NCBI GenBank assembly: GCA_012845835.1 | Contig: JABAKD010000026.1 | Coordinates: 7,882,058-7,946,057, forward strand | From: Undaria pinnatifida | Taxonomy: Eukaryota; Sar; Phaeophyceae; Laminariales; Alariaceae | Direction of reading: 5' to 3' | Length of the DNA: 64,000 nt | Shown here: piece after piece, positions 1 to 12,189 of the stretch | Layout: the number at the start of each line of letters is the position of its first letter | Position numbering within the stretch: the first letter of the stretch is position 1 | The notes under the pieces: generated by a model | Told to the model about the DNA's origin: nothing | Databases searched by the model: none | Seen by the model: the letters and a program-made list of their open reading frames with translations, nothing else | Translations under genes and position numbers: made by a program

Positions 1-950
1 TGATCCATCCAGTCTTTCTCTTGCCCCCCTGAGTAGCCCTTACCCCCAACAAGCTCCCGAAACATCACCCTCTGTGGCAGACGCTCCTCCCCCATACGTG
101 CCACGAATCCCGCAAACAAAATCCTCCGTATGCGCACTATCGCCTCAACGCTCTTGGAATCTGTCTGGGCAAGCGCGTCGGCGTACGATAGGGTGTGGTC
201 GTCGCGCTTCCGTTTCCGCCATCGGAGGAGCATGGAGCGGTGAACCCGTCGTAGCCTGTCATAGCCAGGCTTCTTCGGGCTCCACGTCATGCAACCGTAC
301 AGCAGTGTCTCGACCACCTCAGCTTTCAGCAACCGCACCTTCAACCGTAAACGCACACCCGGGCGATCATAGATTTCCATCTTGTACCGCTGGAAGCACG
401 CCCAGGCCTTCTGAAGACGCCGCGTTATTTTAATGCTAAAGTCTCTGTCTGCGAGGATAGCCCCGCCCAAGTATACAAACTGGATTGTTTGTTTGTATAC
501 CTGGCCGGCTGCATTGGTCGTGAAGGACACCTTACCCCCGCTTTTATTTCCCAGTCACATTATCTCTGTTTTTGCCTCGGATACTGTAAGCCCGAACGAC
601 GAGCACGCAGTCACGATCACCGTCGTCATCCTCTCCAGCCCTTCTGATGATCGCGATATGATGCCCGCATCGTCCGCGTACAGCATACCCAACAATCTCT
701 GCACCCCCTCCCCCTCCTTCCCCCTCCGTCCGTCGACTTTGCCTGTGCGTGAAGTGCCCTTCTTCTCGCCTTCCTCCTTTCGCTGGAGCTGCACCTTGTT
801 GTCCGTGATGGCTGCATCAGCGAGGAATCGTTTCTTGGCCACACGCAGTACCGCCGTGAAAAACATGTTGAACAGCAGTGTATCCAGCGATGAGGCATCA
901 CGCATTGACATACGTACGATAAGATCGCTTGTATCTATACGCGACACAAT
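1..950 (-). mobile_element. Decayed non-LTR retrotransposon (LINE), reverse transcriptase C-terminal part
   Basis: The minus strand encodes the palm, thumb and C-terminal part of a LINE-type reverse transcriptase. The palm block has LLFNMFFTAVL near 860 and the active-site box LLGMLYADDAG near 670-690, followed by FGLTVSEAKTEIM. After a break at about 557 the reading continues in other frames with FVYLGGAILADRDFS, RRLQKAWACF, TLLYGCMTWSPKKP, KRKRDDHTLSYADAL and RILFAGFVARMGEERLP, the usual tail of these proteins. The sequence before the LLFN block is not recognisable, so the element is truncated or diverged upstream at about 950. Its 3-prime end runs off the window. A premature stop and small length changes show it is inactive. 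The family placement comes from the motif order; the clade is not resolved. Confidence 0.85.
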
Positions 951-959
951 GAAGAACCT

Positions 960-1371
960 TTAAACGAGGCTTGGCGGTCGCCGACGAGGAAGCGTCTGCT
1001 GCTTCGATTTTCGTGGGGTGATTCGGAATGACTATTAATAAATCGAATCATGTACACGATCAAGCAACTTACGTACAAGGTAGTCTTGAAACAGAGCACC
1101 TCGTTGTTCTCGAAACGAAGCACCCCGGGGGGAGACCACAGAATGGGCCGGTGTTGGGACCTCGGGGGAGGCAAAAGGAGCTTTGGCACTCGCCGACTTG
1201 CGACAGTCTGGTGCTTCGTTACTCGCGGGGTCATGGGGTGCCGTTCGAAAATTCTTCGAAATAGCAAAAACAAAGAAAAGTTCTATTTGGCAGGAAGTTG
1301 ACTGAAAAAGAGGGGGAGACAGATATGTCCTGCGGACGGCGCCATTGTTGTAGTATTGGGGAAATATAGAT
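960..1371 (+). repeat. Dispersed repeat segment shared with the right edge
   Basis: No gene is seen. The stretch shares blocks with 63595-63850: a GAGGCTTGGCG-TCGCCGACGA block near 965-1003, and a GGGCCGG-GGGACCTCGGGG block near 1143-1167. The order and orientation are the same at both places, so these are two diverged copies of one interspersed sequence. The copy here follows directly after the LINE boundary. Confidence 0.55.
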
Positions 1372-1647
1372 CTAGTGTTATGGTATTGCCCTGGGAGCCT
1401 AACAAGGCGTAAGATCTAGGATACGGCTTAAATGGGTTTCACATTACATTGAAGGCATGTGCGTATAGGAAAAAGGGGATGATGCCTTTGCTTCGCGAAT
1501 TTGCAGACGTTCAGTTCGTCCGTGGCATGAGTGAAACTAATACAAGAGTTTATCTAGTACATGTGAGTGGCCAACGTGGAACCTTCCTGGTAGAGAGACC
1601 TGCAAAGGGTAGCCTGTGTCTGTAGCAGCCCCTATTCATATAATACA

Positions 1648-1700
1648 TGGCATCGTCGGCAGGACTCGAACCTGCGCGTGAATCACAATGGATTTGTGGT
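1648..1700 (-). repeat. tRNA-Ser-like 3-prime half
   Basis: On the minus strand there is a T-arm with a clean 5-bp stem and a B box of the form GCAGGTTCGAGTCCTGC, preceded by a CACGCG variable-arm-like segment as in class II (Ser-type) tRNAs. No matching D-arm, A box or acceptor 5-prime strand lies within the expected distance. I therefore read it as a tRNA-derived fragment, probably the remains of a SINE, and not as a functional tRNA gene. Confidence 0.5.
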
Positions 1701-1739
1701 TTTCTGATTTAGCATTTTTCCTGAGGCTTCGTAGCCTCG

Positions 1740-1866
1740 CAGGGTACCTCGTAGAGGTGTGGGAGAGGTTTGAAGAGCCGCATATTTGAGTCATGCTCTA
1801 GACCGTGGAACCGATGCTTCCCCGAATCTTCCATATTTCTGCATATACGGCTCATCAGGGTGGGCT
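1740..1866 (-). repeat. Dispersed repeat family R4, minus-strand copy
   Basis: Read on the minus strand this matches 53840-53960: CCCACCCTGATGAG, then ATATGCAGAAATATGG-AGATTCGGGG, then a CGGTTC-ACG segment, then CCCACACCTCTA. A more distant copy is at 55690-55800. Similarity on the 3-prime side stops at the junction with the second 275-bp repeat. Confidence 0.65.
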
Positions 1867-2314
1867 AGTGTTATGGTATTGCCCTGGGAGCCTAACAAGG
1901 CGTAATATCTAGGATACGGCTTGATATCAATGAGGAAGGCATGTGTATCGGAAAAGGCAGATGATGCCTTTGTTTCGCAAATTTTCAGGCGTTCAGTTCG
2001 TACGTGGCGTGAGTGTAACTAATGCAAAAGCTTACATAGTATAAGTGAGTGACCAACGTGGAACCTGCCTAGTAGAGAGACCTGCAAAGGGTGGGCCGTG
2101 CCTGTAACAGCCCCTATTTATATAATACTAGGGACCGACTACTGCTATGCAGAGGTGTCCCTGGCTCTGCTGTACTGGTCACTCACACGAGGGTTGCTTG
2201 GATGCTACATCACTGGTATTAGTTGCTTGCGGTCCCCCTCACACCTTCTGACAGAAGGGAGGGCGGAACAGTTCGTTCAGGCCGGCGATAGCGCCTGCCA
2301 GCTATAAAGGGGAC

Positions 2315-2462
2315 AACTGCTATAAATCATAACGCCACAACAGGGTAAAGGGAATGCCATAACACATGCAGACAGGAATCGCATTTCCAACTGCTATAAA
2401 TCATAACGCCCCAACGGGGTAAAGGGGATACCACAACACATGCAGACAGGAATCGCATTTCC
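2315..2462 (+). repeat. Tandem duplication, 74-bp unit, two copies
   Basis: Units start at 2315 and 2389 with AACTGCTATAAATCATAACG and both end in GGAATCGCATTTCC. They differ at only a few positions, so the duplication is recent. No gene overlaps it. Confidence 0.9.
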
Positions 2463-3300
2463 ATGGCAGAGACTCCAGTACACACTGGAGAATCAGCTCC
2501 TCCTACTGCTTCTGCAACCAATCCATGCATCTAGTTGCTTTATTTTTCACAAGCTGCATGCGTTTGACGCGTATGTTCGTTCGGCGGCGACCAGCGCTCC
2601 GATCCAATCGAACTGAATCACCCCACCGTCAGAAACACATTGGCTTCCGCCGATCCATTCACAGACCAGGAATCGCCGAGAAAGCATGGAATGTCGCGTA
2701 TCATGTTTATTACATCTTATGACAATAAAAAATGTTGGGAAAAGCATCGCTCGGACTGCTTGGGGTGGCCCCTGCTGTTACGGCGCCATGGTTGCCGGAG
2801 TTTAAATGCAAAGATGCGCCGTAACTGTCCGTACTAAGCTGTGCACGGAGAGCCTAGAGTGTATGTAGAAGTCAAGCTGTCGGGAGCTCCCTGCCACACT
2901 CTCGTGGAAAGGGACGCAGTCAGTCGCTAGCTGATCTGGCTTCTAGGATTATGAGGCCGCGTCAAAATGGGATCAGAATCTTGGGAAGTTTGGAAACCAC
3001 TACGTGTCTAGTCGATGCGGCCCACGAAAAAGGAAGATTGAACCACTGTCACGCATCACTGCTGTGCTCGTACCTCGCCCACACCACACGCATACTGCAT
3101 CTCATCGCATTGTACGGCTAGAACATTCGCTTTGCGACTGCGCGAACCTTGGAATTTCTTCATCCCGAGAACTGGATATTTTTATCCTCCCGATGTACGA
3201 GTGCAGGATACGGATACTGAGGGCCAGAGGACAAGTGGGTGGCGCCGTAATCCTACACTCGTCGAACTGACACTGGATCACAAGGAAAAGGTGCGTAATA
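2463..3300. other. Unassigned interval
   Basis: I see only short open stretches with no family resemblance, no RNA gene and no repeat shared with the rest of the window. Confidence 0.5.
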
Positions 3301-3309
3301 GGAATTCAG

Positions 3310-3775
3310 CCATATGACCGCCCATAAAACTGTGGCGTCCCAATGACTTTGCAAGCTCCATCCGAGATAACCACGTGCTGGCCCGATGCAAAACAAAGCA
3401 GTAGAGCAGTAGATAGACGCTCTGTGTTCTACCCATAAAACTGTGTCGCCCCAACGACTTTGCAAGCTCCATCCGAGATAACCGCGTGCTGGCCCAAATC
3501 GAAACACAGCAGTAGATAAACGCTTTGTGTCCTACCCTCTCGCTACTCACTACCTAAACCAAAACCGCCCAACATGTACGTATGAGACTGCTATTATTGT
3601 TGTTGCTGCTGCGACTTGCGACGTTGCGAGTGATCTGAAACGAGCGACACCCGATAAAGGCAGCGAGTATCCGTTGGCACTTCTCCGTTCCATCCACCAC
3701 AGCCGTTACAAAAGTTAGAAATACGTGTATGTTTATTTTAAGTATAGTATTTCGTCCTCGAGAGTCCAAGACGCA
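3310..3775 (-). repeat. Duplicated copy of the oxygenase 3-prime flank
   Basis: This block is a diverged copy of 24795-25110, the sequence just downstream of the oxygenase stop codon. Shared landmarks in the same order are a segment with GACTTTGC-GGCTCC and an ATAACC-CGTGCTGGC-like stretch, then GTACGTATGA-ACT, then a GTTCCATC...GCCGTT-CAAAAGTTA segment, then GTCCAAGAC. Its first part has been tandemly duplicated here (3315-3430 and 3431-3540). It marks the left end of the segmental duplication that continues to 5201. Confidence 0.7.
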
Positions 3776-4345
3776 CGATAGAGTTGCACTCGCGTTTCGG
3801 GGATTGACAACTTGGAGTTAGAGTCGAATGGTGTTTGCAGTGGTTGCTTGTGTTTGACACACTTCGTTGGACTCGTTGTTGGGAGACAGCAGGAGTGATG
3901 AAGCAGGATTGTACGCTGCCCGCAATATCTCATGAACAGAGCAATCTTCAAGGAAAATGCTGGGAATGGACAACGCACAATGAGAGCAACACAGTGTACA
4001 TATCAGGTACAGTATCACAGTATCATACAGTCACAGAAGTAGCGTGTGGTAAAAGAGAGTTCGATTTCTGACCCTTTCCCTTCTTTCCTGCTTCCATCTG
4101 TTGGTGATGAATGCCGTCAACTTGGCTGCTGTCCCATTTCTCGTGTATACTAAGAAAAGGGCGTGAACAATTTTGGGGCCTCGTTTGTCCTAAGCAGACA
4201 CTGCTGTGTCACAAGAGGAGCGCTATATACCCGCTCGCATCGACATCGGTGCCCGCCATCCTGGTAACTTAGTTTGTACCGCAGTGCGCTGCAACACGGT
4301 AAGTACTGCACTCATGAGTGATTCTTGACGCACCCCCCAACTCAC
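3776..4345. other. Interval inside the segmental duplication with no recognisable counterpart
   Basis: In the parent locus the matching position holds the oxygenase catalytic exon and a 1.6-kb intron. No H-x-D motif, distal histidine block or exon 2 sequence can be found here. The catalytic exon was either lost from the copy or has diverged beyond recognition. Confidence 0.5.
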
Positions 4346-4809
4346 CTTCGACTGCCTCTGGCCCTTCACGTCGCACTTCGTAGTACAGTAGTTTTCCCAC
4401 GCTCAAAGCATCTCTGTGTTGCATCCTTCGACACCGGATTGAATTTCCAGTTATGCAGTAACAGTTTTCCCACGCTCAAAGCATCTCTGTGTTCCATCCT
4501 TCGACACCGGATGGAATTTTCCAGTTATGAGTCGACTGTTCCTCTAATGTAACAGTCGCGCTGGTGGTGGCCTCCTTTGTGTAGAGGCCCGGTACGCGCG
4601 CAAGCTTCATGTTGAAAGAGCTTCCCGAAGTCATCGTTGGAGGGGCACCTCGGGCGAGTATGATATCACGACCAACGGAGAGCTTGTCGAAAAAAAGATC
4701 TTCAATCAATGAGCTCGAACCTTCGCTATAGCTCTCTGGCAATCATTGCAACACCATCGTTGTGCAGAGATGTTAGAGGCAGCCCGCCTAGGTTTCTAAC
4801 ACGCTTCAT
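4346..4809 (-). pseudogene. Pseudogene copy of oxygenase exon 1
   Basis: The minus strand starts ATGAAGCGTGTTAGAAACCT at 4809 and parallels exon 1 of the intact gene at 27651. MKRVRNLGG is followed by DGVAMIAREL, where the parent reads DGVAMFARELERRF. The GAG codon of the parent is TAG here, giving a premature stop. Farther on, matches to IEDLF, the VPG-YTKEA segment (parent VPGFYPKKA) and a STHNWKI segment (parent STQNWKV) continue in shifted frames. The splice-donor context is conserved: the exon ends at 4346 before GTGAGT. A 72-bp internal tandem duplication (4391-4454 and 4463-4527) further disrupts it. No exon 2 follows. Confidence 0.85.
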
Positions 4810-5083
4810 GAGTGCTGTGCTGAGCAGAGAGCAGAGGTGTGAGAGCTGGGAGGTGAGAGCTGGCATTTTGAATTAGGGGCATAGACTAGACTAGTTGGTT
4901 ACTTCTCCCGAACCAGCAAGCCTTCGTTTTTTTGGAACTCCGACGAAATTTGAATTCCAAATCGCTCAGCCCTACCAGAAGCTAGGTCGGAATCCACTGC
5001 TGTGTTGGTGTTGTTGTGTGTGTGACTGCACTGCATGACTGCACCAACTCATTGGTAGCGTTGCAGGGTTTAGGGCCGAGAAC
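4810..5083. promoter_or_regulatory. Decayed copy of the divergent promoter interval
   Basis: This 274-bp interval separates the start codons of the two pseudo-exons exactly as the 252-bp interval 27652-27903 separates the two intact genes. Parts remain alignable, for example CC-GTAC/GAACCAGCAAGCC-TCG. Whether it still drives transcription cannot be told from sequence. Confidence 0.5.
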
Positions 5084-5201
5084 AATGCAGCGAGAAGAGC
5101 AATCAACAGTCAAGCGTCACAACTTTGGTATCCTGATCGAGCCGTTCAGTGGACAACAAGCGGCCTTGCTGCCAGAGACATAAACATCACTTCCACACAG
5201 A
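5084..5201 (+). pseudogene. Pseudogene copy of VPS36 exon 1
   Basis: ATGCAGCGAGAAGAGCAATC at 5084 matches the first exon of VPS36 at 27904. The copy reads MQREEQSTVKRHNF-ILIEPF where the parent reads MQREGKPKAKPHNF-TLIQPF. After that it is out of register and stops early, 118 bp against 125 bp. The donor GTGAGT at 5202 is kept. None of the later VPS36 exons follow, so this is the right end of the duplicated block. Confidence 0.85.
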
Positions 5202-6632
5202 GTGAGTTTTCTTCCCATCTTGCCATCTTGCCATCTTGCCATCGATTGCTTCGCAGAAGGACAAGGCTTTGAGCACCTACTGTTGTTATTCGCCGTATTC
5301 TACTGCAGCACTGTACCAATCTCTAAAGTTATATTCACAGCTGGCACGGGAACGCGTGGTGGTGACTCAAGACGGTGACACAGAGCTCTCTCTTGTAGTA
5401 TCCGGCCGTCGAACCTAACTTGTTCTCGACGAGTAAGGAGGTACACATCGAGTGACAGTGAGGTGCTCGGACAATGAACATCCCACGATGAGGACGTGAT
5501 ATTGTTGTGCATGTGCCTGGGGAGGGTGGAGGTGTGTGAAGCAATGAAAACTGGCTTGCAGCGTGCAGGGTCAAGGGACAACTTCAACCCAAGAGCCCCC
5601 GTCGCAGGAATTTTTTTCGATGAGGTATAGTCTATCGTATTACCATGCCTCGTACCGGATGAAAGATGGCATTTCGCTCGGAAACGGGGGACTCAGTCCA
5701 CCCTTCGTCCAGGTAACAAACGTGAAGGTAACAAATAAGTGTAAGGGGGTGGTGTGCAGTGCGCATTGCTGGACAAACTGAAAAACGGATGCCCGGTACG
5801 CCCCGAGACTCAGTCTACGTTTCGCGAAGGGAAAAAAGTAGAGTAGTGTACATGAATGTAGTGTGTGGCGTCGTCAAAAGAGGACAGTACAACAATAGAC
5901 CGGTACGAAGCGTTCCATCGTCCCTTATTTTGAAAAATAAATAAATAAACACGTACCAGCTGTGAGTTCGACGCCTCTCACCTGAAGAAGCTCTACAGCA
6001 GCAGCTCGAGTCGGTACCACTCCTGGTAGAAAAACTGAGGGTTTGAGTACCTGCCAAAATCGACAAATCGACACGCAGAGCACACCAGCGCGGCGCACGT
6101 TGAGGTTAAGAGTAAAGCCAACAACTCAGTGGCAACGCCAACGTCAGCCATAATCAACAATCAACTATCAACAGCCAATAACAATAGGATAATAAAAGGG
6201 TCCCCCTCCGGAAAGTGCCTAGGGGAGTGGCGCAAGAACGAAATCCAGTAAGCATCCAACATATGACTGCCTGAGGGCAAGCAAGATGTATCTGGTGGTA
6301 GTAAAAACTATGTTCTTGTCCGCAGCTCGAGAAGCGGATTGTGGGCAGGCGCCCTCCCGGGGACGGTTCGCTCTCTCCCCGTCGTGGTGGAGAACCGTAA
6401 AGAAGTAGTGGCAATCCCATCGGTACGTGTCCAGCACAAGTACTCGCACGATGAGGACTTTTTGTACGGGCGACTCTTATGCAGTAAGATTTGAAAATTT
6501 GCGTGGTGAAAAAGAAACTGGATGAAAGGTGGATTTTCAACCGGCACAAGAAAAAACAGCAGTTGTTCCGTGCGCGGTCTTTCTATCGTGGTCGGTTTTG
6601 ATGTTTTTTTCTTTTGTTTCGTATGGGAATCG
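5202..6632. other. Unassigned interval
   Basis: There is no recognisable gene. A short CTTGCCATC triplication sits at 5218-5242. On the minus strand at 6330-6400 there is a CACGACGGGG and CCGTCCCCGGGAGGGCG block that resembles 54905-54950 on the plus strand, a small shared repeat. Confidence 0.5.
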
Positions 6633-6640
6633 GACATTTC

Positions 6641-7671
6641 TAGGGCTGGGTACTGGCGCGCAGCGCCAGTACAAGTTATACTGGCTGCGTCAGCAGCCAG
6701 TATACTGGATCCGGTCAGTATACTGGTGGCGCGGCGAAGCCGCGCGGTCGCGGCGCAGCCGCGACCATCGGCCCCCCCCGGCTGGTGAGGGGGCCTCGCC
6801 GGAGGCGCCCCCGGAGGGCCCCGCTGGAGGCGCCCCGCCGGAGGCGAATTTTTACGCGATTTGGCTTCACTAGAGCATAAAAAATGAGTGATTTTGGCTC
6901 ATATGACAGAGGCACTTTTGTGGGGAAAACGGCACTAAAATTCGAGTTCAACGCCCAAATATGTACCGATTTTCAACATGGAGGATGTGTAGAATGTAGC
7001 ACAAATCTTTAACTTTGCAACGCCCATATACTCCATGATCATGGGTGACGTAGCGTATGCATAAGCATGAATTGGAATGGATAGCACTCATTCCATGTCA
7101 CACATACTCAACCCAGCGTATATTGGAAAAAAAGTAGATTGATAGCTATAGATTGACAAGAGTACTAAAGACGACGGCAAGCAACCAAGTCGATCACCAT
7201 CATCAGTCCATCAGTTGATGTGCCTACGAACAGCGGTGCAACGGCAGCAACAGAGCAACAGAGTACACAACGAGATAACAACGGTGCCACAGCTATCGAA
7301 AGCTACCTACCCAACCAAAACCTACACCGCGCATAAATCACAGCCGCTAGATACCAGCACAACAAACAGAGTCATCAGGATGGCGGTTCTTTTCGCCACG
7401 AGCACCCTGCAGGAGAAAACAAAACTGAAACTAGCAGAACTGCAAATCTTCCCCAGCAAAGACAGCCACTACCCTATCCCCTCCTCGCGGCCCCGGCGTC
7501 CTCTCAGCAGGCAGCCTGAAGCTATGGGTTTCCGCTGGTTCTTGAGGCGTATATTGGGATCTTCGTCTATATGCGAATGTACTGGTGTACTGGCAGGTCG
7601 GTTTACCAGTATCAGGATACTGCCAGTACTAGTACTACTGGCAGTACGTACTGGTTCAGTACTCAGCCCTA
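6641..7671. mobile_element. Non-autonomous hAT-type DNA transposon (1031 bp)
   Basis: The ends are TAGGGCTGGGTACTGG at 6641 and the inverse CCAGTAC...CAGCCCTA at 7671. They are flanked by a perfect 8-bp target-site duplication, GACATTTC, at 6633-6640 and 7672-7679. TAGGG/CAGGG termini with 8-bp duplications are the signature of hAT elements. No transposase is encoded; the open stretch at 7215-7733 resembles nothing and runs past the right end, so it is not element-specific. The left 200 bp form a row of at least six short-loop hairpins (6651-6840), and the right end has further ACTGGCAG/CTGCCAGT palindromes. The perfect duplication argues for a fairly young insertion. Confidence 0.88.
6651..6850. 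repeat. Row of consecutive hairpins at the left end of the hAT element
   Basis: Successive near-perfect palindromes with loops of one to a few bases lie almost end to end: ACTGGCGCGCAGCGCCAGT at 6652-6670, ATACTGGCTG...CAGCCAGTAT at about 6678-6704, GCGCGGCGAAGCCGCGC at about 6729-6745, GTCGCGGCGCAGCCGCGAC at about 6747-6765, then GC-rich GGCCCC/GGGGCC and GGCGCC-type pairs to about 6845. Base composition switches abruptly to very GC-rich here and back to AT-rich after 6850. Confidence 0.85.
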
Positions 7672-7679
7672 GACATTTC

Positions 7680-10380
7680 AGAATAATAGGTGCTTGTCTT
7701 GTTGAGCCAGAAATTGAACTTCACGATGAGTGATTTACGCCACGATGGGCAATCATCCCCCTTCACTACCAGCTCGTCGCAGAAAGTGCACGGAAGGAGG
7801 AACTGTAGGGCTTCCATTGTCGTGCAGACAGAGAAGCCCTCTCATATGGAGCATCAACGCCTATATCCACTGCTGTTTGCTTTTTAGAGTCGAGAAAATC
7901 ACGCTGGGTTGTTTTTTGATCGCCGTCCGGATTCAAAATCGTCCCCTCGAGGAGACGAATTTACTTTGCCTAGCGGAGTTCGAATACCAACCAAACCATC
8001 GGTTTGCTGTTGCACGTATACTGCTGTAGTGCTGTATGTAGCAAACTACACCATGTATGGGTATGCCACACGCGCATGATGATGTTGCCTGCTGTTGCTC
8101 GTGCTGCTGGGCACGGTTGTAGCGTTGTCCGTGTTATTTGCATGTTCGCTGTTGTTGTTTACACATGGCTGGGTGTGAGCTCGCGGGGGGGAAGAAACAC
8201 AATTTAATTGTCGGACATATAATATGATAAGAACCATTGATGCATAAGTCCTATATCCAAACGGTCGAAACATTTTCGCCCAGAATGACGATGCCGCCCA
8301 CAACAGCAGCAAAAGACAGGTCATAGACTACATATACGAAGCAGGCCCCGAAAAACCAACTAGCCACAACAGTACGGCGCAGATGGATGTGCCATACACG
8401 CACGGTGTTACATGCTGGTGGTGCTGCTGGGCGGCAGTTTTTTAACGCTGTTGTGCACTCTGCGTGTTGGCTGTGTTCATGGCTGTGTTCATGAGAGGGC
8501 AAAAAACAGACCGAATGTTCAGGTTACCTTTGGGCCTGACATGCGCGCAAAGGGTACAATACCATGAAAAAAGGTGTACCCTTTGTACGCGCGCGCGATG
8601 CTGGATGTTGCGGAAACCCGGGGATTTGCCTTGTCCATGCCCAAGGCCCAAAAATTTTTAAAGGCTTGCCACGCGCGACACACTGCACGGATCGCGCCCA
8701 AACCTCCGGCAACGTGACCCCAAGGGTGTAATTGTGCCCACCCCCCCTAACGTCACGGCTAAAGGTAAAGTTGCGAGCACGGAGAGATGTGTCCGAAGAA
8801 AAAAAATGACAATTATGCCTATACATATAACAGAAACGTCAGCCTCAATCAACAACTGTGGCTCTAGTTCTATAGCGAAGGTAAGAAGTGTACCAGATGG
8901 TCAGCATCTGTCAACATGGTAGTCGCAAGTGACACGCAGACACAGACACGGCCATAGACACCGTCGCAGGTACAGTGGCAGTCAAAGTCAACCTGTGCCT
9001 GCCTGGGTGCTCGGAAAACCCGATACTCCTCGCCTGCGCCATTCCCACACCATGGTACTACGTGCCCGGAAAACCCGATACCCCTCTCCTGCGCCAATCC
9101 TATACCTGGTGCTAGATACCCAGGTGTTACGCAATATGGACATAACATGCACCAGGTACAGTATGGTATGGTATAGTAACTGGTAAGTGTATGTGTTCGG
9201 CCGCATGTACAAGATGACACAACTCAAGTGTGAACATGACATACCGGTGCATCCCACTTTGGTTCGTGGCTCGCCCCGTCACGAAAAAAAACAAATTAAG
9301 TCGAGGTCAGGCAACAAGCAGCAGCGAGGCGAGACCGGTGTCATGCAACTGCAACATTATTTTATAGCAACGTCTTCCATTTCATACCTGGCACCAGTGC
9401 AGACAGAGCACAGAACCTGTGGGGTTGAAAACGTTTCAAATCGAAATCGAAATTGAACGTAGCTTATTCCAACGATACGGCGCACATGCAACAGGGTCAT
9501 ACTATCTCTCACCTTAAGACGCAGCTGTCTAGGCCGTTCTTGCTCAACAGCTGCTGTTCCTCCGGAGATATCACGGCATCGATCAGGTGCAGGTCGGGCA
9601 CTCGCGCCACCTTCTCGATTGTAGCGTATGATACGGACAGACAATACTGTCACAACACATGTCGACAATAATGTCAGTACAGTACGTGTTGACAGCGCAC
9701 ACCATCACTCCACGTACGATGGGTTGGACTTCTATCAATACAGCACACACCGACAGGACACACGTTCTACGACAATTTTCGCTTTTCCCCCGGATCTATG
9801 TACGTATATATATGGCGGCATCCATCAAGTGCAGATCGAGCACTCGTGCCACCTGTAAGGGGAAGTTAAGCGTGTTAATGGGTATCGTATGATACGATAG
9901 GTGAGAATTTCAAAGGACTAGGTAACAGGAAGCACGCTCCACAACAATTTCTTAAGAGGACACGCATTCACAAATAAAGCATGGCAGGACACAATGCCAG
10001 GGAGTACCGACCAACAGTGAGAGTGGCACGCGCCTTAGCTCTGTTACTAGCGACAAATTTTATAAAGAATTGAAAAAAGTCAGATGTGAGTACGACCGAT
10101 TGAATGGTTGAAACTCAACTTTGCAAGCGGCGTGGTACATGTATATTTCATTTATGATATGGTGTTTGAGATTAAATCTACGATCAATTGTAAAATGATC
10201 TACCTCTAGTACTACTTGCAAGCAGTTTGTCCCCGACAATGTGTAGACAGTTAATGCACTTAATGGTAAAGGCCGCAGTGTCAAATACAACGGAGCAGCA
10301 GGGACTCTTCCCCTAACAAAGAACACCACACGCGGCAGGACCACGCACATGCCGGGCACATGCCCTGTAACGGTATTGTT
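7680..10380. other. Unassigned interval with small local repeats
   Basis: There is no gene I can support. A 55-bp tandem pair lies at 9010-9110 (GAAAACCCGATAC-CCTC and CCTGCGCCA). An imperfect pair at about 9568-9602 and 9812-9855 shares GGCATC-ATCA-GTGCAG-TCG and CACTCG-GCCACCT. The rest is unremarkable. Confidence 0.5.
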
Positions 10381-10409
10381 GTATTAATCAGGGCTTTTCA
10401 CGGGTCATA

Positions 10410-10700
10410 ACCCGACCCACGGGTCGGGTCAAGGGGGTTTCAAAATCTCGCGGGCCGGGTCGGGTCGGGTCATTACGTTTTAAAATCTCACGGGTCGGGT
10501 CGGGTCGGGTCGGGTCAAGACGTTTTCAAAATCTCGCGGGTCGGATCGGGTCGGGTCAGGAGGCTTCAAAATCTCGCGGGTCGGGTCGGGTCGGGTCAAG
10601 AGGTTTCAAAATCTCGCGGGTCAGGTCGGGTCGGGTCAAGAGGTTTTCAAAATCTCGCGGGTTGGGTCGGGTCATGACCCGCGAGATACGGGTCACTTCG
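10410..10700 (+). repeat. Left subterminal GGGTC array of the hAT element
   Basis: About six units of 38-45 bp, each made of two to four GGGTC pentamers, a short AAGACGTTTT-type spacer and CAAAATCTCGCG. Regularly spaced subterminal motifs of this kind are commonly transposase-binding sites in hAT elements; that role is inferred. Confidence 0.85.
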
Positions 10701-11030
10701 CGGGTCAAGCCATAATGACCCGCGAGTTGTTTTGGGCTGACCCGCGGGTCAAACCCGCGGATCTGGCCGGCGGATCCGCCTTTTTCAAACTTACAGCTGA
10801 GAGCCATTGATGCCGGGCAGGCGCCCCGCGGGTCGGGCCCGCGGGTCCGCAAATAAAATACAAACATTTCCGCTTCCAGCCTCCCTCGTGCCAATGCTCC
10901 GATCATATGTCATCACAGCATGCAGAGCAATCATCAGGCAGTACCCCTAGCTACTCGTACCAAGGCATACAGCAGTGTGACGCGAATCCCGTGCCTGCTG
11001 AAGCCGTAACAAAAGTAGTAATATTACGGT

Positions 11031-11880
<850 letters not shown>

Positions 11881-12189
11881 ATAACTTATAACTAGCTCGC
11901 TCGTCGGGTCGCTCGTCGGGTCGACCCGGTGGTCTAGCGGTACGGGCATGCCCATGCATGTGGGTTGCGGTTTCTTTTTTATTTTTCGCGCGCACACCAC
12001 ATGACATAATCATCAGCTGCAAACAATGCCGGTAAAAAACCCAGAGAACACGACACACTGGGAAAAGTACGAGGGACCAAGGACCAACCAACCGGCCGAG
12101 GTATACATGCTTTGACCCGTGACTTTTCGACTTTGACCCGTGAGACATGTCACGGGTCAAGTCGACCTGACCCGCATGAAACCCGCATC

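Larger units (their letters stand above)
1372..2128 (+). repeat. Two direct copies of a ~275-bp repeat (1372-1646 and 1865-2128)
   Basis: Both copies begin CTAGTGTTATGGTATTGCCC and end near a run reading CCCCTATT-ATATAATAC. They share several long near-identical blocks, including GGAGCCTAACAAGGCGTAA and GAGAGACCTGCAAAGGGT. The offset is 493 bp. The 218 bp between them hold a tRNA-like 3-prime half and a copy of family R4 (described separately). No coding sequence is seen. Confidence 0.8.
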
